A stretch of DNA of 64,000 bases from SZUA-229 sp964531165 (GCA_964531165.1 CAZHEA010000002.1:1-64000), one strand, 5' to 3'. Counted from the stretch's first letter, positions 45,585 through 54,658 are shown. Notes: generated by a model from the sequence alone, not told the origin. A program made the numbers and translations.

Positions 45585-45864
45585 AGTTGGTTTTGTTTTG
45601 TTTTTCAATGAGTTATGGAAAAGCGCGCGATAGAATGGGGGTGAAGGTGGCAACTGTTGCCGGTGAGTGGCAATCATCAGCGCATGTATTCGCAAGTAAT
45701 TAAGGTGCTTTACCTGCGTAGATGAAAGCCGTTATTTAACTCAATGACGAATTATTTTTTTGCTGAAAATTTTTTTGCCATAAAATCCGTGTATACCTCT
45801 GACGGGGATGGCTATGTTTGTTGATCTTTATTATGTATTAAGAATAGAAGGGGATATAAATAAT
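45585..45864. other. Intergenic region between flgB and cheR2, no gene seen
   Basis: Together with the flgB leader and promoter this gap is 321 bases. Beyond the sigma-54 promoter I see no coding frame on either strand that is more than a shadow of flgB. The cheR2 transcript ends into this region; no clear intrinsic terminator was found. Confidence 0.6.
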
Positions 45865-46689
45865 TTAAACCGGCTTTAAGCGATAAACCACACCGGTACT
45901 GGCGCGCACCATTTCGAATTTATCGCAATACTGTGTAATCGACTCTGAAGCACCTAACATTAAGAAACCACGGGGATTTAACGACTGTGCCATACGGTTT
46001 AAAATGTCAGTTTTAGATTCAGCTGAAAAATAAATAAGTACATTACGACAGAATATCGCATCGAACTTTCCTAACGAGGTATAACTTTGCAACAAGTTAA
46101 TTTCACGGAAATTCACACGACTGCGTATATTGGCATTAACCTGCCAGCGGTCTCCGAGTGGCGAAAAGTGCTGACGTTTTCGTTCTTCTGATAATCCACG
46201 AGCTAAGGCCAGTGCATCATAACTAGCCTGTTTGGCCGCGGTTAATATTTCCTGCGAGATGTCCGTAGCCGTAATATCTACTTTGAAACCCATGTTTTTC
46301 TTCACGAACTCTTCAGTAGTCATACTGATAGAATAGGGTTCCTGGCCACTTGAACAGGCAGCCGACCAGATACGAATAGCATTTTTTTTCTGTTGCTTAT
46401 AATCTTCAAAAATAGTTTTACTGAGCACTTCGAATGGATAGGTATCACGAAACCAGAGCGTTTCATTAGTGGTCATGGCTTCAATAACTTTCGTGCGCAA
46501 AACCGAGTTTGTGGTTCGATTTAACGTATCAACCAACTCCTGCAAGGTTGGAATATTATTTTCCCGCATTAAACGATTAAGTCGGCTGGACACCAGATAA
46601 TGCTTATTTGCACCTAAAACAATGCCACAGGCTTTTTCCAGAAAATTCTGAAAATTTTTATATTCATCTGGAGAAAAACTTTCGGTCAT
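45865..46689 (-). CDS. cheR: CheR2, chemotaxis methyltransferase, pentapeptide-independent type
   Basis: A 274-residue chemoreceptor methyltransferase next to cheV and flgB, the usual place of the flagellar cheR in Pseudomonas and Vibrio. The SAM-binding segment is RIWSAACSSGQEPYSISM at about residues 108-125; CRNVLIYF occurs near 214. In the beta-subdomain it reads FSPLGDRWQVNANIRSRV, several residues shorter than the pentapeptide-binding loop of CheR1, which predicts that it methylates receptors without a C-terminal tether. ATG at 46689. Confidence 0.95.
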   Translation of the reverse strand: MTESFSPDEYKNFQNFLEKACGIVLGANKHYLVSSRLNRLMRENNIPTLQELVDTLNRTTNSVLRTKVIEAMTTNETLWFRDTYPFEVLSKTIFEDYKQQKKNAIRIWSAACSSGQEPYSISMTTEEFVKKNMGFKVDITATDISQEILTAAKQASYDALALARGLSEERKRQHFSPLGDRWQVNANIRSRVNFREINLLQSYTSLGKFDAIFCRNVLIYFSAESKTDILNRMAQSLNPRGFLMLGASESITQYCDKFEMVRASTGVVYRLKPV

Positions 46690-46754
46690 ATGTAATTGTG
46701 TCCACCTCTAGTGTGAGGTCTGAATTTTATTAAATTAAACTTTACAGAAGTGCC

Positions 46755-47717
46755 CTAGCCATCTGTAACATCTTCCATGCCTTCAGATGGGTCTTTATTA
46801 TTAACAATATTTATGACTGAATGTGCAAGCTCATTAGGTTTGAATTTAGGTACAAAATGATTAGCACCAACTTTTTCAACCATACTATTATTAAATACTC
46901 CGCTTAACGAGGTATGTAACATAACATAAATATCCTGCATTCTCGGGTCTTTACGTATTTTAGTGGTCAGCGTATAACCATCCATTCTGGGCATTTCTAT
47001 ATCAGAAATAACCAGTGCAATTTTGTCGCTCAAGGGAGAACCATCTTCAACCATTTTTTCTAGCGCCTCATAACCTTCCTGGCCATCATTTGCTAATGTG
47101 CATTCAATTCCAACTTTTTGCAATACACGTTTCACCTGATTTCGTGCCACCGATGAATCATCAACAACCATAACATGCTTGGGTTTTTCATCTGTAAAAT
47201 CAGCAGCTCCACTCAAAACATCTTCCGATATTTCTTCACTGACACCCATAATATCCGCGAATACACGCTCCACATCAATAATTTCGATCATTTCATTATC
47301 AACATGTGTCACCGCTGTCAGGTAGCTGGCAGTACCGCTTCCCTTGGGAGGCGGTAAAATATCTTTCCAGTTCATATTCGTAATTCGATCTACTGCAGCA
47401 ACCATAAAACCCTGTATATAACGGTTATATTCCGTGACGATAACAAAGCTGTTTTTTCTATCTTGTATCGGTTCATTACTAATGGCTAAACCTAAGTCCA
47501 TAACCGGAATAGTGCGATTTCTTAAATGCGCAACACCAACAACTTTATTATTGGCCTTAGGTATGTGGGTAAGTTTAGGACAACGAATAACTTCCTGAAC
47601 TTTAAATACATTAATGCCATACATCTGTTTTCCCTGCAACCTGAACAGCAATAATTCCAGTCGGTTAGTGCCTGCTAACTGTGTACGACTATCAACACTA
47701 TCTAATACGCCTGCCAT
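46755..47717 (-). CDS. cheV: CheV, CheW-receiver coupling protein
   Basis: A 320-residue scaffold that combines a CheW domain (about 20-160: LELLLFRLQGKQMYGINVFK, VVGVAHLRNRTIPVMDLGLA) with a C-terminal receiver domain (about 178-305: HVMVVDDSSVARNQV, phospho-Asp in LVISDIEMPRMDGY, FVPKFKPNEL). CheV couples receptors to CheA and can be phosphorylated to adjust signalling. It starts 65 bases upstream of cheR2 and is divergent from a chemoreceptor gene. Confidence 0.96.
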   Translation of the reverse strand: MAGVLDSVDSRTQLAGTNRLELLLFRLQGKQMYGINVFKVQEVIRCPKLTHIPKANNKVVGVAHLRNRTIPVMDLGLAISNEPIQDRKNSFVIVTEYNRYIQGFMVAAVDRITNMNWKDILPPPKGSGTASYLTAVTHVDNEMIEIIDVERVFADIMGVSEEISEDVLSGAADFTDEKPKHVMVVDDSSVARNQVKRVLQKVGIECTLANDGQEGYEALEKMVEDGSPLSDKIALVISDIEMPRMDGYTLTTKIRKDPRMQDIYVMLHTSLSGVFNNSMVEKVGANHFVPKFKPNELAHSVINIVNNKDPSEGMEDVTDG

Positions 47718-47790
47718 TTATAACTCCAACTAGTGAGTTCTTTCTTTTTCAATTTAAGCTCAAACATAAAAATCATTAGTCATACTTTTT

Positions 47791-47820
47791 AACTATAGTT
47801 TGATTTTTTAAACTATACTT
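47791..47820. promoter_or_regulatory. Candidate operator: repeated AACTATA(G/C)TT between cheV and the CZB chemoreceptor
   Basis: AACTATAGTT (47791-47800, a perfect palindrome) recurs as AACTATACTT at 47811-47820, exactly 20 bases away. That spacing is about two helical turns, in a 234-base divergent promoter region. It could be a regulator-binding site, but AT-rich DNA makes chance repeats likely. Confidence 0.3.
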
Positions 47821-47951
47821 ATTTTTAACCAGTACATGACTTGACCACCCAGTAAGGTTTGGTCTATTAAAGATACTAGTCTATATAATGTGAAGTGCTA
47901 GTAAATCACACGAAACAAATATAATTATTATAAATCGATATTGAGAGACAA

Positions 47952-49301
47952 ATGCCAGGTCCATTTATTCTTACAAAACTTATACTGCCTATTCTTCAAG
48001 CTGCATTAAATGCTGATGTTAAAAAATTACATCAGCTTAAAAACGCCAATCCGAGGTCTGCAGCCGCAATAGACGGTATTATCTCCAGTATGCAGGATAA
48101 CAATCAAAAAATTGCCAGTGCAGCCGCTTCCGGCGTTGATTCACTCACTGAAACCTATGAAATACTCACCAAAAATCTACGCTTACAGAAAGAAACTGTA
48201 AACATAAATGATGCCATTGCTAGTGTCGCTACCGCCACTGAAGAGATGGCTGCCACCGCCGCCGAGATATCACAGTCATCAACCGCTACTGCACAGAGGG
48301 CAACTGAAAGTTACAGCAAAACTGAATCTGGCAACCTCGCCATATCATCGATGATGGGGGATATGGACCAACTGGAAAGTGCCCTGTCATCTATGTTTAG
48401 TGAAGTACAAAAATTTGCCGGTTTCACCGATGAAATAAACCATCTCACTGCCTCCGTGCGTGGCATCGCGAATCAGACCAATTTACTGGCACTGAACGCT
48501 GCCATTGAAGCAGCTCGTGCGGGTGAAGCCGGACGAGGATTTGCAGTAGTCGCTGATGAGGTTAAGCAGCTTGCCTCTAAAACAGAAAACGCAACAGTCG
48601 AAATTGAAAACGTGACTAACACCATGAATTCACTAATGGAAGAGGTCGGAAGCTCAATGAGTTCCAGCCAGGACCGACTCAATCAAAGTCTTGATAGCCT
48701 TGAAACCGTCGCCATCGCACTTGGTGATGTAACCGCGGTTGTGAATGATGTGACTGAACAGGTGCAGACTATTTCTACCTCAGCTAATGAGCAGCAGGCC
48801 GTTTCCTCAGAAATGGCATCAAAATTAAATGAAATAACCCTGGCCGTGCAGCTTGAAAACCAGCAGGTTGATGATATCTCTTATCACGCCAAGCGCTTAA
48901 ATACGGCCATTCTGGCACAGTTTAATCACCTTACAGCATTAAATCAGGACCAGATCTTATTACAAACGGTTAAAGCTGATCATGTCACCTGGAAAATTAG
49001 ACTCACGGCAATGTCATTGGGTGGCGATATTATCCCTGAAAATGAACTTAAGGATCACACCCAGTGCCGTTTGGGTCAGTGGTATTACTCCAAAGGCCAG
49101 GAAAACTTTAAGAACAATGATGCTTTCCAGAAAATGGAGCGACCACATGCCCGGGTTCATGAAATTGGCAAAGAAATTGCATCGTTAGCATTACAGGGTC
49201 AAATAGATGCAGCAAGTCAAAAAATTGCTGAAATGGAAAAATATAGCCAGCAGCTGTTTGTACACATTGAAGAATTACTAAACGAGGTTAATTCACCATG
49301 A
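47952..49301 (+). CDS. Soluble chemoreceptor with C-terminal CZB (zinc-binding) domain
   Basis: A 449-residue chemotaxis transducer. No convincing transmembrane segment is present. The signalling region has NQTNLLALNAAIEAARAGEA and AVVADEVKQLAS. The C-terminal about 120 residues form a CZB domain, recognised by CRLGQWYYSKG and by the His and Cys residues in ADHVTWKIRL, HTQCRLG and PHARVHEIG that would bind zinc. Family members sense zinc or hypochlorous acid and often regulate chemotaxis or c-di-GMP output. It is inserted between cheV and flgA; its TGA stop overlaps the flgA ATG as ATGA. It lacks a CheR-tether tail. Confidence 0.92.
   Translation: MPGPFILTKLILPILQAALNADVKKLHQLKNANPRSAAAIDGIISSMQDNNQKIASAAASGVDSLTETYEILTKNLRLQKETVNINDAIASVATATEEMAATAAEISQSSTATAQRATESYSKTESGNLAISSMMGDMDQLESALSSMFSEVQKFAGFTDEINHLTASVRGIANQTNLLALNAAIEAARAGEAGRGFAVVADEVKQLASKTENATVEIENVTNTMNSLMEEVGSSMSSSQDRLNQSLDSLETVAIALGDVTAVVNDVTEQVQTISTSANEQQAVSSEMASKLNEITLAVQLENQQVDDISYHAKRLNTAILAQFNHLTALNQDQILLQTVKADHVTWKIRLTAMSLGGDIIPENELKDHTQCRLGQWYYSKGQENFKNNDAFQKMERPHARVHEIGKEIASLALQGQIDAASQKIAEMEKYSQQLFVHIEELLNEVNSP
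49166..49181 (+). promoter_or_regulatory. Candidate sigma-54 promoter of flgA inside the chemoreceptor gene
   Basis: TGGCAA-AGAAA-TTGCA matches TGGCAC-N5-TTGCW with one mismatch and exact spacing. It would start transcription about 105 bases before flgA. It lies within coding sequence (Gly-Lys-Glu-Ile codons), so chance is possible. Confidence 0.4.
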
Positions 49302-50047
49302 AAACCGATTCTGCTAAATCGAGTAAACGCCTATTCTACTGCGTAGTTTTTATTTATAGCTTACTTTACAGCTCGTCGATTTTTGCACAATCCAACTCTA
49401 GTGAAACCGACAAAAAACTACATGACCTACAGAATATTTCAGAAACAGCCCGCCAGTTCCTTGACGCCAATATAGATAAATCTCAATATTCTCGTACTCA
49501 TGTTCAAGTTAATACACTGGACCCAAGACTCCGCTTAACCCAATGTCCTCTCCCGCTCACCAGCACTCTAGCACCGGGCAGCCGCTTTTCCGGCAAAACA
49601 ACCGTACATCTACGCTGCAACAGTAACAGCCCATGGACGGTATATGTCAGCGCTCAAATCAAGCTTTACGGAAAAGTGATTCAAACCTCCAGCCCATTAA
49701 GTCGAGGTCATGTTTTGAGAAAAAGCGACTTAATCGCCGTGGAAGAAGACTTAAGTCATATAAGATATGGCTACTTCGTTAATAAAGAAAATTTAATCGG
49801 CAAACAGTTAAAACGTCAGCTTCCACAGGGTAGAGTCATAAAAGCAAACTATGTCAAATCTCAAACACTCGTTAAAAGAGGCGAACTTGTGTCTATCGTT
49901 GCTGAAAATACGAGTTACTCCGTTAAAATGACTGGTGTAGCCATGGGTAGCGGGGCCCGTGGAGATCGCATTCGGGTAAAAAATAGCTCTTCTAAGCGCA
50001 TTGTGGAAGGTGTAATAAAAGAAGCTGGCATCGTCAGTATCAATTAA
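49298..50047 (+). CDS. flgA: FlgA, P-ring assembly chaperone
   Basis: A 249-residue periplasmic protein that helps FlgI form the P ring. The N-terminus carries a signal peptide (LFYCVVFIYSLLYSSSIFA, about residues 12-30). The C-terminal half is the SAF-type FlgA domain, with SSPLSRGHVLRKSDLIAVEE, IGKQLKRQLPQGRVIKANYV and GARGDRIRVKNSSSKRIVEG. It overlaps the chemoreceptor stop by four bases and precedes the sigma-28 promoter of flgM. Confidence 0.95.
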   Translation: MKTDSAKSSKRLFYCVVFIYSLLYSSSIFAQSNSSETDKKLHDLQNISETARQFLDANIDKSQYSRTHVQVNTLDPRLRLTQCPLPLTSTLAPGSRFSGKTTVHLRCNSNSPWTVYVSAQIKLYGKVIQTSSPLSRGHVLRKSDLIAVEEDLSHIRYGYFVNKENLIGKQLKRQLPQGRVIKANYVKSQTLVKRGELVSIVAENTSYSVKMTGVAMGSGARGDRIRVKNSSSKRIVEGVIKEAGIVSIN

Positions 50048-50061
50048 ATGCAATTTTTTAC

Positions 50062-50088
50062 TAAAGTTCTTTTGTCATCAGCCGATAA
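50062..50088 (+). promoter_or_regulatory. Sigma-28 (FliA) promoter of flgMN
   Basis: TAAAGTTC-N11-GCCGATAA matches the sigma-28 consensus almost perfectly with exact spacing. It lies 48 bases ahead of the flgM start, so anti-sigma-28 production would be under sigma-28 control, a known feedback arrangement. Confidence 0.88.
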
Positions 50089-50135
50089 AGACTGCGAGAG
50101 AGTAAAAATCAGGCTTTAGGCCCGGAGTAAAAATC

Positions 50136-50444
50136 ATGACAAACCCGATCAACCCGCTGAACCGCACATCAACCGGTACTGTTAGCAACAACACCGACAA
50201 TGTACAGTCACGTAAAGACGAGGTAAATAGCAATGCACCCCGTGCCACATCTGAAGATACGGTTAGCCTGTCACAGAAGTCACAACAGGTTGCCGGCCTA
50301 CAGCAGCAGCTCAAGGATAGTCCAGCGATAGATCAGGCTAAAGTAGATTCAATTAAACAGGAAATTGCGAATGGCAATTACCCGCTAGATGCTAGCAAAA
50401 TAGCTGAAAATTTAATTAGCCTGGAACAATCACTTTTAGAATAA
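50136..50444 (+). CDS. flgM: FlgM, anti-sigma-28 factor
   Basis: A 102-residue protein that holds FliA inactive until the hook is complete and FlgM is exported. The N-terminal half is polar and probably disordered. The C-terminal sigma-binding region contains DTVSLSQKSQQVAGLQQQLK, VDSIKQEIANGNYPLDASKI and AENLISLEQSLLE, typical of the family. A sigma-28 promoter lies just upstream and flgN follows 25 bases later. Confidence 0.95.
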   Translation: MTNPINPLNRTSTGTVSNNTDNVQSRKDEVNSNAPRATSEDTVSLSQKSQQVAGLQQQLKDSPAIDQAKVDSIKQEIANGNYPLDASKIAENLISLEQSLLE

Positions 50445-50469
50445 ACAACCTTTAATAAGCGGAAAGATT

Positions 50470-50913
50470 ATGACAGCTCTACTCTCTCTCATACAAAATA
50501 TCCAAACACTCAGCCAGCAACTTTTTGAGTGCCTAACACTCGAGAAGCAGGCACTGGACGATAACCAGCTGACCGAACTGACTGAAATTTCAACTCAGAA
50601 ACAATCTTTACTCGAGCAATTAGATACGCTCGATAAACAGCGCATTGCCAATTCATCTGCAAAAGATTTTAATGCTTTAATTGAAAATAGTAAAAACCCG
50701 GCGCTAATTGAACAGTGGAGTTCAACCCGGCAATCGATTGCCGCCTGTCAGCAGCAAAATGAAATAAATGGCCGTCTATTAAGTAAACGCAACCAGCTAA
50801 ATCAGGAGATACTGTCTATTTTAAGTGGTCGTAGCCAGACAACGGCAGAAACATATGATGCACAGGGAAACCAGACTGGTAATACATCTTTATTAGCAGG
50901 CATAAAAGCCTGA
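50470..50913 (+). CDS. flgN: FlgN, chaperone for FlgK and FlgL
   Basis: A 147-residue helical cytoplasmic chaperone of the hook-filament junction proteins. The sequence is Gln- and Leu-rich coiled coil, with LFECLTLEKQALDDNQLTEL and KQSLLEQLDTLDKQRIANSS as the recognisable FlgN pattern and GRLLSKRNQLNQEILSILSG near the end. The call relies on the flgM-flgN order and the family pattern. It is convergent with recO. Confidence 0.9.
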   Translation: MTALLSLIQNIQTLSQQLFECLTLEKQALDDNQLTELTEISTQKQSLLEQLDTLDKQRIANSSAKDFNALIENSKNPALIEQWSSTRQSIAACQQQNEINGRLLSKRNQLNQEILSILSGRSQTTAETYDAQGNQTGNTSLLAGIKA

Positions 50914-50937
50914 ACAAAACACAAAAAAAACACCGAT

Positions 50938-51642
50938 TCAGCGAAATAACTCACGGCTTTTTATTGGCTTTCCTTCTAAATAATAGTTTAAGACCACTCT
51001 CATCAATCGCTTTGCATCTTTGAGTGACTGACTACTATCAAGCGTATTGTAATGCAAATCCAGTAAACTTTTTCCCGATAGTTTCAAAATATATGCATCG
51101 TCATTGATTGACAGTACATTAACCGGGCCATGCTCTAAATAATAAGCATATTCACCATCTACCAGAATTGCATCACCATTTTCCGCATTGATCGATAGAT
51201 TCAGACCAAATCCCAACTCATCCAGTAACTGCTTTTCAAATAGTCTAAGTACCGGTTCAATTTCATTTTTATCCGCCAGTAGTCGAATAACCGATTCATA
51301 AAGGTGATAAACCCCTTCATACACATCGTGCTTATGTAAAAGCTTAATCAATAGTTCATTTATATAAAATGCACTGGGCAATGCTTTACCTGTTAGCACA
51401 GCTGTTTTTACTGTTTGCTGCTCTGCACCGGTTAAGGTTGGCATTTCTCCCTTGCCCGACCAGCTAATAATTAACGGTCGAAATGGCTGGAGTATACTTT
51501 TTAAACGGGACTTTGCGCTTCGGCTGCCACGACTCATTAAAGAGAAGCGACCGTATTCAGGGGTAATTACATCCAGTATCTGACTAGTATCACGAAACGC
51601 CCTGTGATGCAGGATATAAGCCGGTTGGTCCTGAATGCGCAC
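50938..51642 (-). CDS. recO: RecO, recombination mediator protein
   Basis: A 234-residue DNA repair protein that helps load RecA at gaps. The N-terminal OB-fold begins AYILHHRAFRDTSQILDVIT followed by EYGRFSLMSRGSRSAKSRLK; YINELLIKLLHKHD and LRLFEKQLLDELGFGLNL are characteristic. The start is GTG at 51642. The downstream neighbours of the rnc-era-recO set match many gammaproteobacteria; pdxJ, which often follows, is absent because the flagellar cluster adjoins here. Confidence 0.94.
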   Translation of the reverse strand: MRIQDQPAYILHHRAFRDTSQILDVITPEYGRFSLMSRGSRSAKSRLKSILQPFRPLIISWSGKGEMPTLTGAEQQTVKTAVLTGKALPSAFYINELLIKLLHKHDVYEGVYHLYESVIRLLADKNEIEPVLRLFEKQLLDELGFGLNLSINAENGDAILVDGEYAYYLEHGPVNVLSINDDAYILKLSGKSLLDLHYNTLDSSQSLKDAKRLMRVVLNYYLEGKPIKSRELFR

Positions 51643-51782
51643 AGGCTAAGAACTTAACCTGAAAAAGAGAAGACAAATGAGCACAGCTGCATTTTCTTAT
51701 TGCGAGCCATGAGCATACAGGCAAGACATTTGCTGTTATTAACGCTCATTTATGCTTTCTTGATATGTTATTAAAAGTAAAG

Positions 51783-52682
51783 TTAATCAGCATCATAGCC
51801 CAGACTGCGTAATGAAGCCTCACTATCTGACCAGCCTGATTTCACCTTCACCCACAATTGCAGAAAAACTTTTCTATCAATCAGCCTTTCAATATCTTTA
51901 CGGGCTTTGGTGCCAATGCTTTTAAGACGCGCACCCTTATCTCCTATTACAATAACTTTCTGACCTTTTGTTTCAACCAGAATAAGTGCATGAATACGCG
52001 TGATTTTTTCTTCGTCCTTATAATTTTCAATTTCCACCGTGGTCTGATACGGTAGTTCATTGCCTAACTCTCTCACCAGTTTTTCACGAATAATTTCTGC
52101 CGTTAAAAACCGTGTACTGCGATCAGTGAATTGATCTTCCTGAAAAGATGGCGGAGCGACAGGAAGCTGAGTTAATAAATAGTCTTCCAGTTGTTGAACA
52201 TTATGCCCTTGCGTTGCTGACACCGGAATCACATTTGCAAACTCATACTTTGCGCTTATTTCACTAATAAAAGGTAGCAGCAAATTCTTATCACTAATTT
52301 TATCAACTTTATTAACGATAAGAACAACCGGAACATCAACCTGCTCGAGCTTATTCAAAACCAGTTGGTCTTCATCCGTCCATTTTAATGCCTGCACTAA
52401 AAACAGTACCACATCAACATCATGAATAACTGAACTCGCCGCACGATTCATATAACGATTAATCGCACGATTACCGCCACTGTGAATCCCCGGTGTATCT
52501 ACAAAAATAAACTGACCCTGTTCAACCGTTTTTACACCTAAAATTTGGTGGCGTGTCGTTTGCGGTTTACGTGAAGTGATGCTTAGTTTTAAACCCAGTA
52601 TATGGTTTAACAATGTTGACTTGCCCATATTGGGTCTGCCAATAATTGCTATATAACCACATTTAAATTGTTGTTCTGTCAT
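51783..52682 (-). CDS. era: Era, GTPase for ribosome assembly
   Basis: A 299-residue GTPase that binds 16S rRNA and supports 30S maturation. GTPase motifs: G1 GRPNMGKST at about residues 14-22, G3 DTPGIHSG near 60-67, G4 NKVD near 124. The C-terminal KH domain has IHALILVETKGQKVIVIGDK and GARLKSIGTKARKDIERLID. Its start overlaps the rnc stop as ATGA, as in many bacteria. Complete and typical. Confidence 0.97.
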   Translation of the reverse strand: MTEQQFKCGYIAIIGRPNMGKSTLLNHILGLKLSITSRKPQTTRHQILGVKTVEQGQFIFVDTPGIHSGGNRAINRYMNRAASSVIHDVDVVLFLVQALKWTDEDQLVLNKLEQVDVPVVLIVNKVDKISDKNLLLPFISEISAKYEFANVIPVSATQGHNVQQLEDYLLTQLPVAPPSFQEDQFTDRSTRFLTAEIIREKLVRELGNELPYQTTVEIENYKDEEKITRIHALILVETKGQKVIVIGDKGARLKSIGTKARKDIERLIDRKVFLQLWVKVKSGWSDSEASLRSLGYDAD

Positions 52683-53395
52683 TGTTTTTTCTTTTTAAAG
52701 ATATGTTCTACCAATGAAATAATTTCATTGGCTGCCTGTTGTTCTGCTTTTTTGCGATTACTGGCTCTACCCTGAGTTTGTAAATCAAGTTTTGATATTT
52801 TGCAACTGACCGTAAATTGCTGATTATGCGCCTTACCCGTCACTTCAATTACATCATATTCGGGAATACTGAATTTCCTTGACTGTAATAATTCCTGAAG
52901 ACGGGTTTTCGGGTCTTTCAATGAATCTGCATCAGGAATATCTTTTAACTGTTTTTGATAAAGCCTTAGTATCAGTGTACGACAACGTTCCAGATTACTA
53001 TCGCGATAAACAGCGCCAAAAATCGCTTCCACTGTATCCGCAAGAATTGAGTCTCTGCGATAGCCGCCGCTTTTCAATTCACCACTGCCTAATATCAAGT
53101 ACTCGCCTAATTTAAGATCCTGTGAAACTATATAAAGACCTTCCTTATTGACCAGGCTTGCCCGCAATCGACTTAAATCACCTTCTGATGAAGCAGGGTA
53201 TAAATGAAACAGATCCGCTGCAATAACAAAATTTAAAATGCTGTCGCCTAAAAACTCCAGACGTTCATTATTTTTTGAACCAGCACTACGATGAGTCAAA
53301 GCTTCTTTTAATAAATTTATGTTTACAAACTTATAATCAATCGCTTTTTCAAGCCTGGCAAAATCTATTTGTTTGAAGCGGGAATCTTTGGTCAT
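52679..53395 (-). CDS. rnc: RNase III
   Basis: A 238-residue double-strand-specific ribonuclease that processes rRNA precursors and structured mRNAs. The catalytic signature NERLEFLGDSILNFVIA is at about residues 38-54, with the second acidic motif ADTVEAIFGAVYRDSNLE near 118. The C-terminal double-stranded RNA-binding domain has DPKTRLQELLQSRKFSIPEY and ASNRKKAEQQAANEII. Start and stop overlap its neighbours by four bases each. Confidence 0.97.
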   Translation of the reverse strand: MTKDSRFKQIDFARLEKAIDYKFVNINLLKEALTHRSAGSKNNERLEFLGDSILNFVIAADLFHLYPASSEGDLSRLRASLVNKEGLYIVSQDLKLGEYLILGSGELKSGGYRRDSILADTVEAIFGAVYRDSNLERCRTLILRLYQKQLKDIPDADSLKDPKTRLQELLQSRKFSIPEYDVIEVTGKAHNQQFTVSCKISKLDLQTQGRASNRKKAEQQAANEIISLVEHIFKKKKQ

Positions 53396-53775
53396 GGATT
53401 TAGTTTAACGGGCAAATCAACTTCATAGTCATAGACGACAATATAATCAAAGTTACCAATTAAGTTCTCACGAAATTCATATTTCAAAGACAATTTATAA
53501 CCACCATCGATTTTACTGAATTTAAACGCTTTTTTATCCTGATATATCATCGACAAGTTATTGATATCAAGATTTCTATACAATATAGAGCGAATATACT
53601 TAGGACTCTTTCCTTTGATTTTTTCATCTCTGGGCATCTCATCCATAATTGATTTCACAGACGCGTAATTCATATAAGCCGGCAATATTTTTAACACTGC
53701 TAGCCCCAAAGAAGCTAAAAATGAGCCAATAATGACCATCGATATTAATGTCATACCACGTTGTTTTTTCAACAT
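53392..53775 (-). CDS. DUF4845 family membrane protein
   Basis: A 127-residue protein with a single N-terminal hydrophobic segment (MTLISMVIIGSFLASLGLAV, about residues 8-27), preceded by a short basic stretch as in pilin-like proteins. The rest is predicted periplasmic. Proteins of this family lie between lepB and rnc in many gammaproteobacteria, but their role is not known. The overlap with rnc (ATGA) and ten-base spacing from lepB show it is part of this operon. Confidence 0.85.
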   Translation of the reverse strand: MLKKQRGMTLISMVIIGSFLASLGLAVLKILPAYMNYASVKSIMDEMPRDEKIKGKSPKYIRSILYRNLDINNLSMIYQDKKAFKFSKIDGGYKLSLKYEFRENLIGNFDYIVVYDYEVDLPVKLNP

Positions 53776-53784
53776 ACTACAGTC

Positions 53785-54591
53785 CTATTTAATTGTCTGG
53801 CCAATACGTTCAAATCCGATACCACTATCCCAGTGCATCCAGATCATAAATGCTTTACCAACAAGAAACTTTTCAGGCACAACACCCCAGTATCGACTGT
53901 CATTACTATTATCACGGTTATCTCCCATCATAAAGTAATGCCCTTCCGGCACGATGTATTCTGCATCTAAACCAGCTCGACCAGGCAATATTAAAATATT
54001 ATGCTTAACACCCAACAAGTCTTCTACATATTCCTGAGCTGGATTGAATTCCCCCGGCCCGCTATATTCACCGATATGTTTACGTTTTATTTCTTTACCA
54101 TTTACATAGAGCAATTTATTGTAATATGCAATGTGATCACCGGGCACACCGATAACACGTTTGATATAATCAACTGACGGATCACGCGGATATTTGAAAA
54201 CAGCAACATCTCCACGCTCAGGTTTATCGACTTCAAACAATACTTTATTAAACACTGGCATTTTCACACCATAGGCAAATTTATTAACCAGTATAAAATC
54301 ACCTATATACAAACTGGGAATCATTGAACCTGATGGAATACGAAAAGGCTCAACTAGAAAACCTCTTAATAAAAACACAATCAGCAGCACTGGAAAAAAC
54401 GACTTTGCATATTCAACCACAACCGGTTCTGATTGACTTGGCTGGTTGCCGTGAACACTTTCACTACTGTACTCATGGGGGTTATTTATTTTTCGACGAG
54501 GCGCTAATGCAAGCGCATCAAACAACCAGATAAGCCCTGTTATAAAGGTGCCTGATAAAAGAAAAAATGCAAAATCATACGTTATATTCAT
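53785..54591 (-). CDS. lepB: LepB, signal peptidase I
   Basis: A 268-residue membrane protease that cleaves Sec and Tat signal peptides. Membrane segments lie at about 7-27 and 65-85. The catalytic serine is in RIPSGSMIPSLYIGDFI (about residue 92) and the catalytic lysine in YIKRVIGVPGD (about 147). The conserved PEGHYFMMGDNRDNSNDSRY and WGVVPEKFLVGKAFMIW boxes are present. It lies 67 bases after lepA, the classic lepA-lepB pair. Confidence 0.97.
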   Translation of the reverse strand: MNITYDFAFFLLSGTFITGLIWLFDALALAPRRKINNPHEYSSESVHGNQPSQSEPVVVEYAKSFFPVLLIVFLLRGFLVEPFRIPSGSMIPSLYIGDFILVNKFAYGVKMPVFNKVLFEVDKPERGDVAVFKYPRDPSVDYIKRVIGVPGDHIAYYNKLLYVNGKEIKRKHIGEYSGPGEFNPAQEYVEDLLGVKHNILILPGRAGLDAEYIVPEGHYFMMGDNRDNSNDSRYWGVVPEKFLVGKAFMIWMHWDSGIGFERIGQTIK

Positions 54592-54658
54592 GGTTAAATA
54601 GTTTCTCTATTTTTCTGTAATTGCCGGTTTATGGGCTATATAGTTTTTTGATATTATA

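Noticed and set aside
45204..45695. A 163-codon minus-strand frame overlapping flgB
   Set aside because: It is in another frame of flgB and runs through the flgB sigma-54 promoter.
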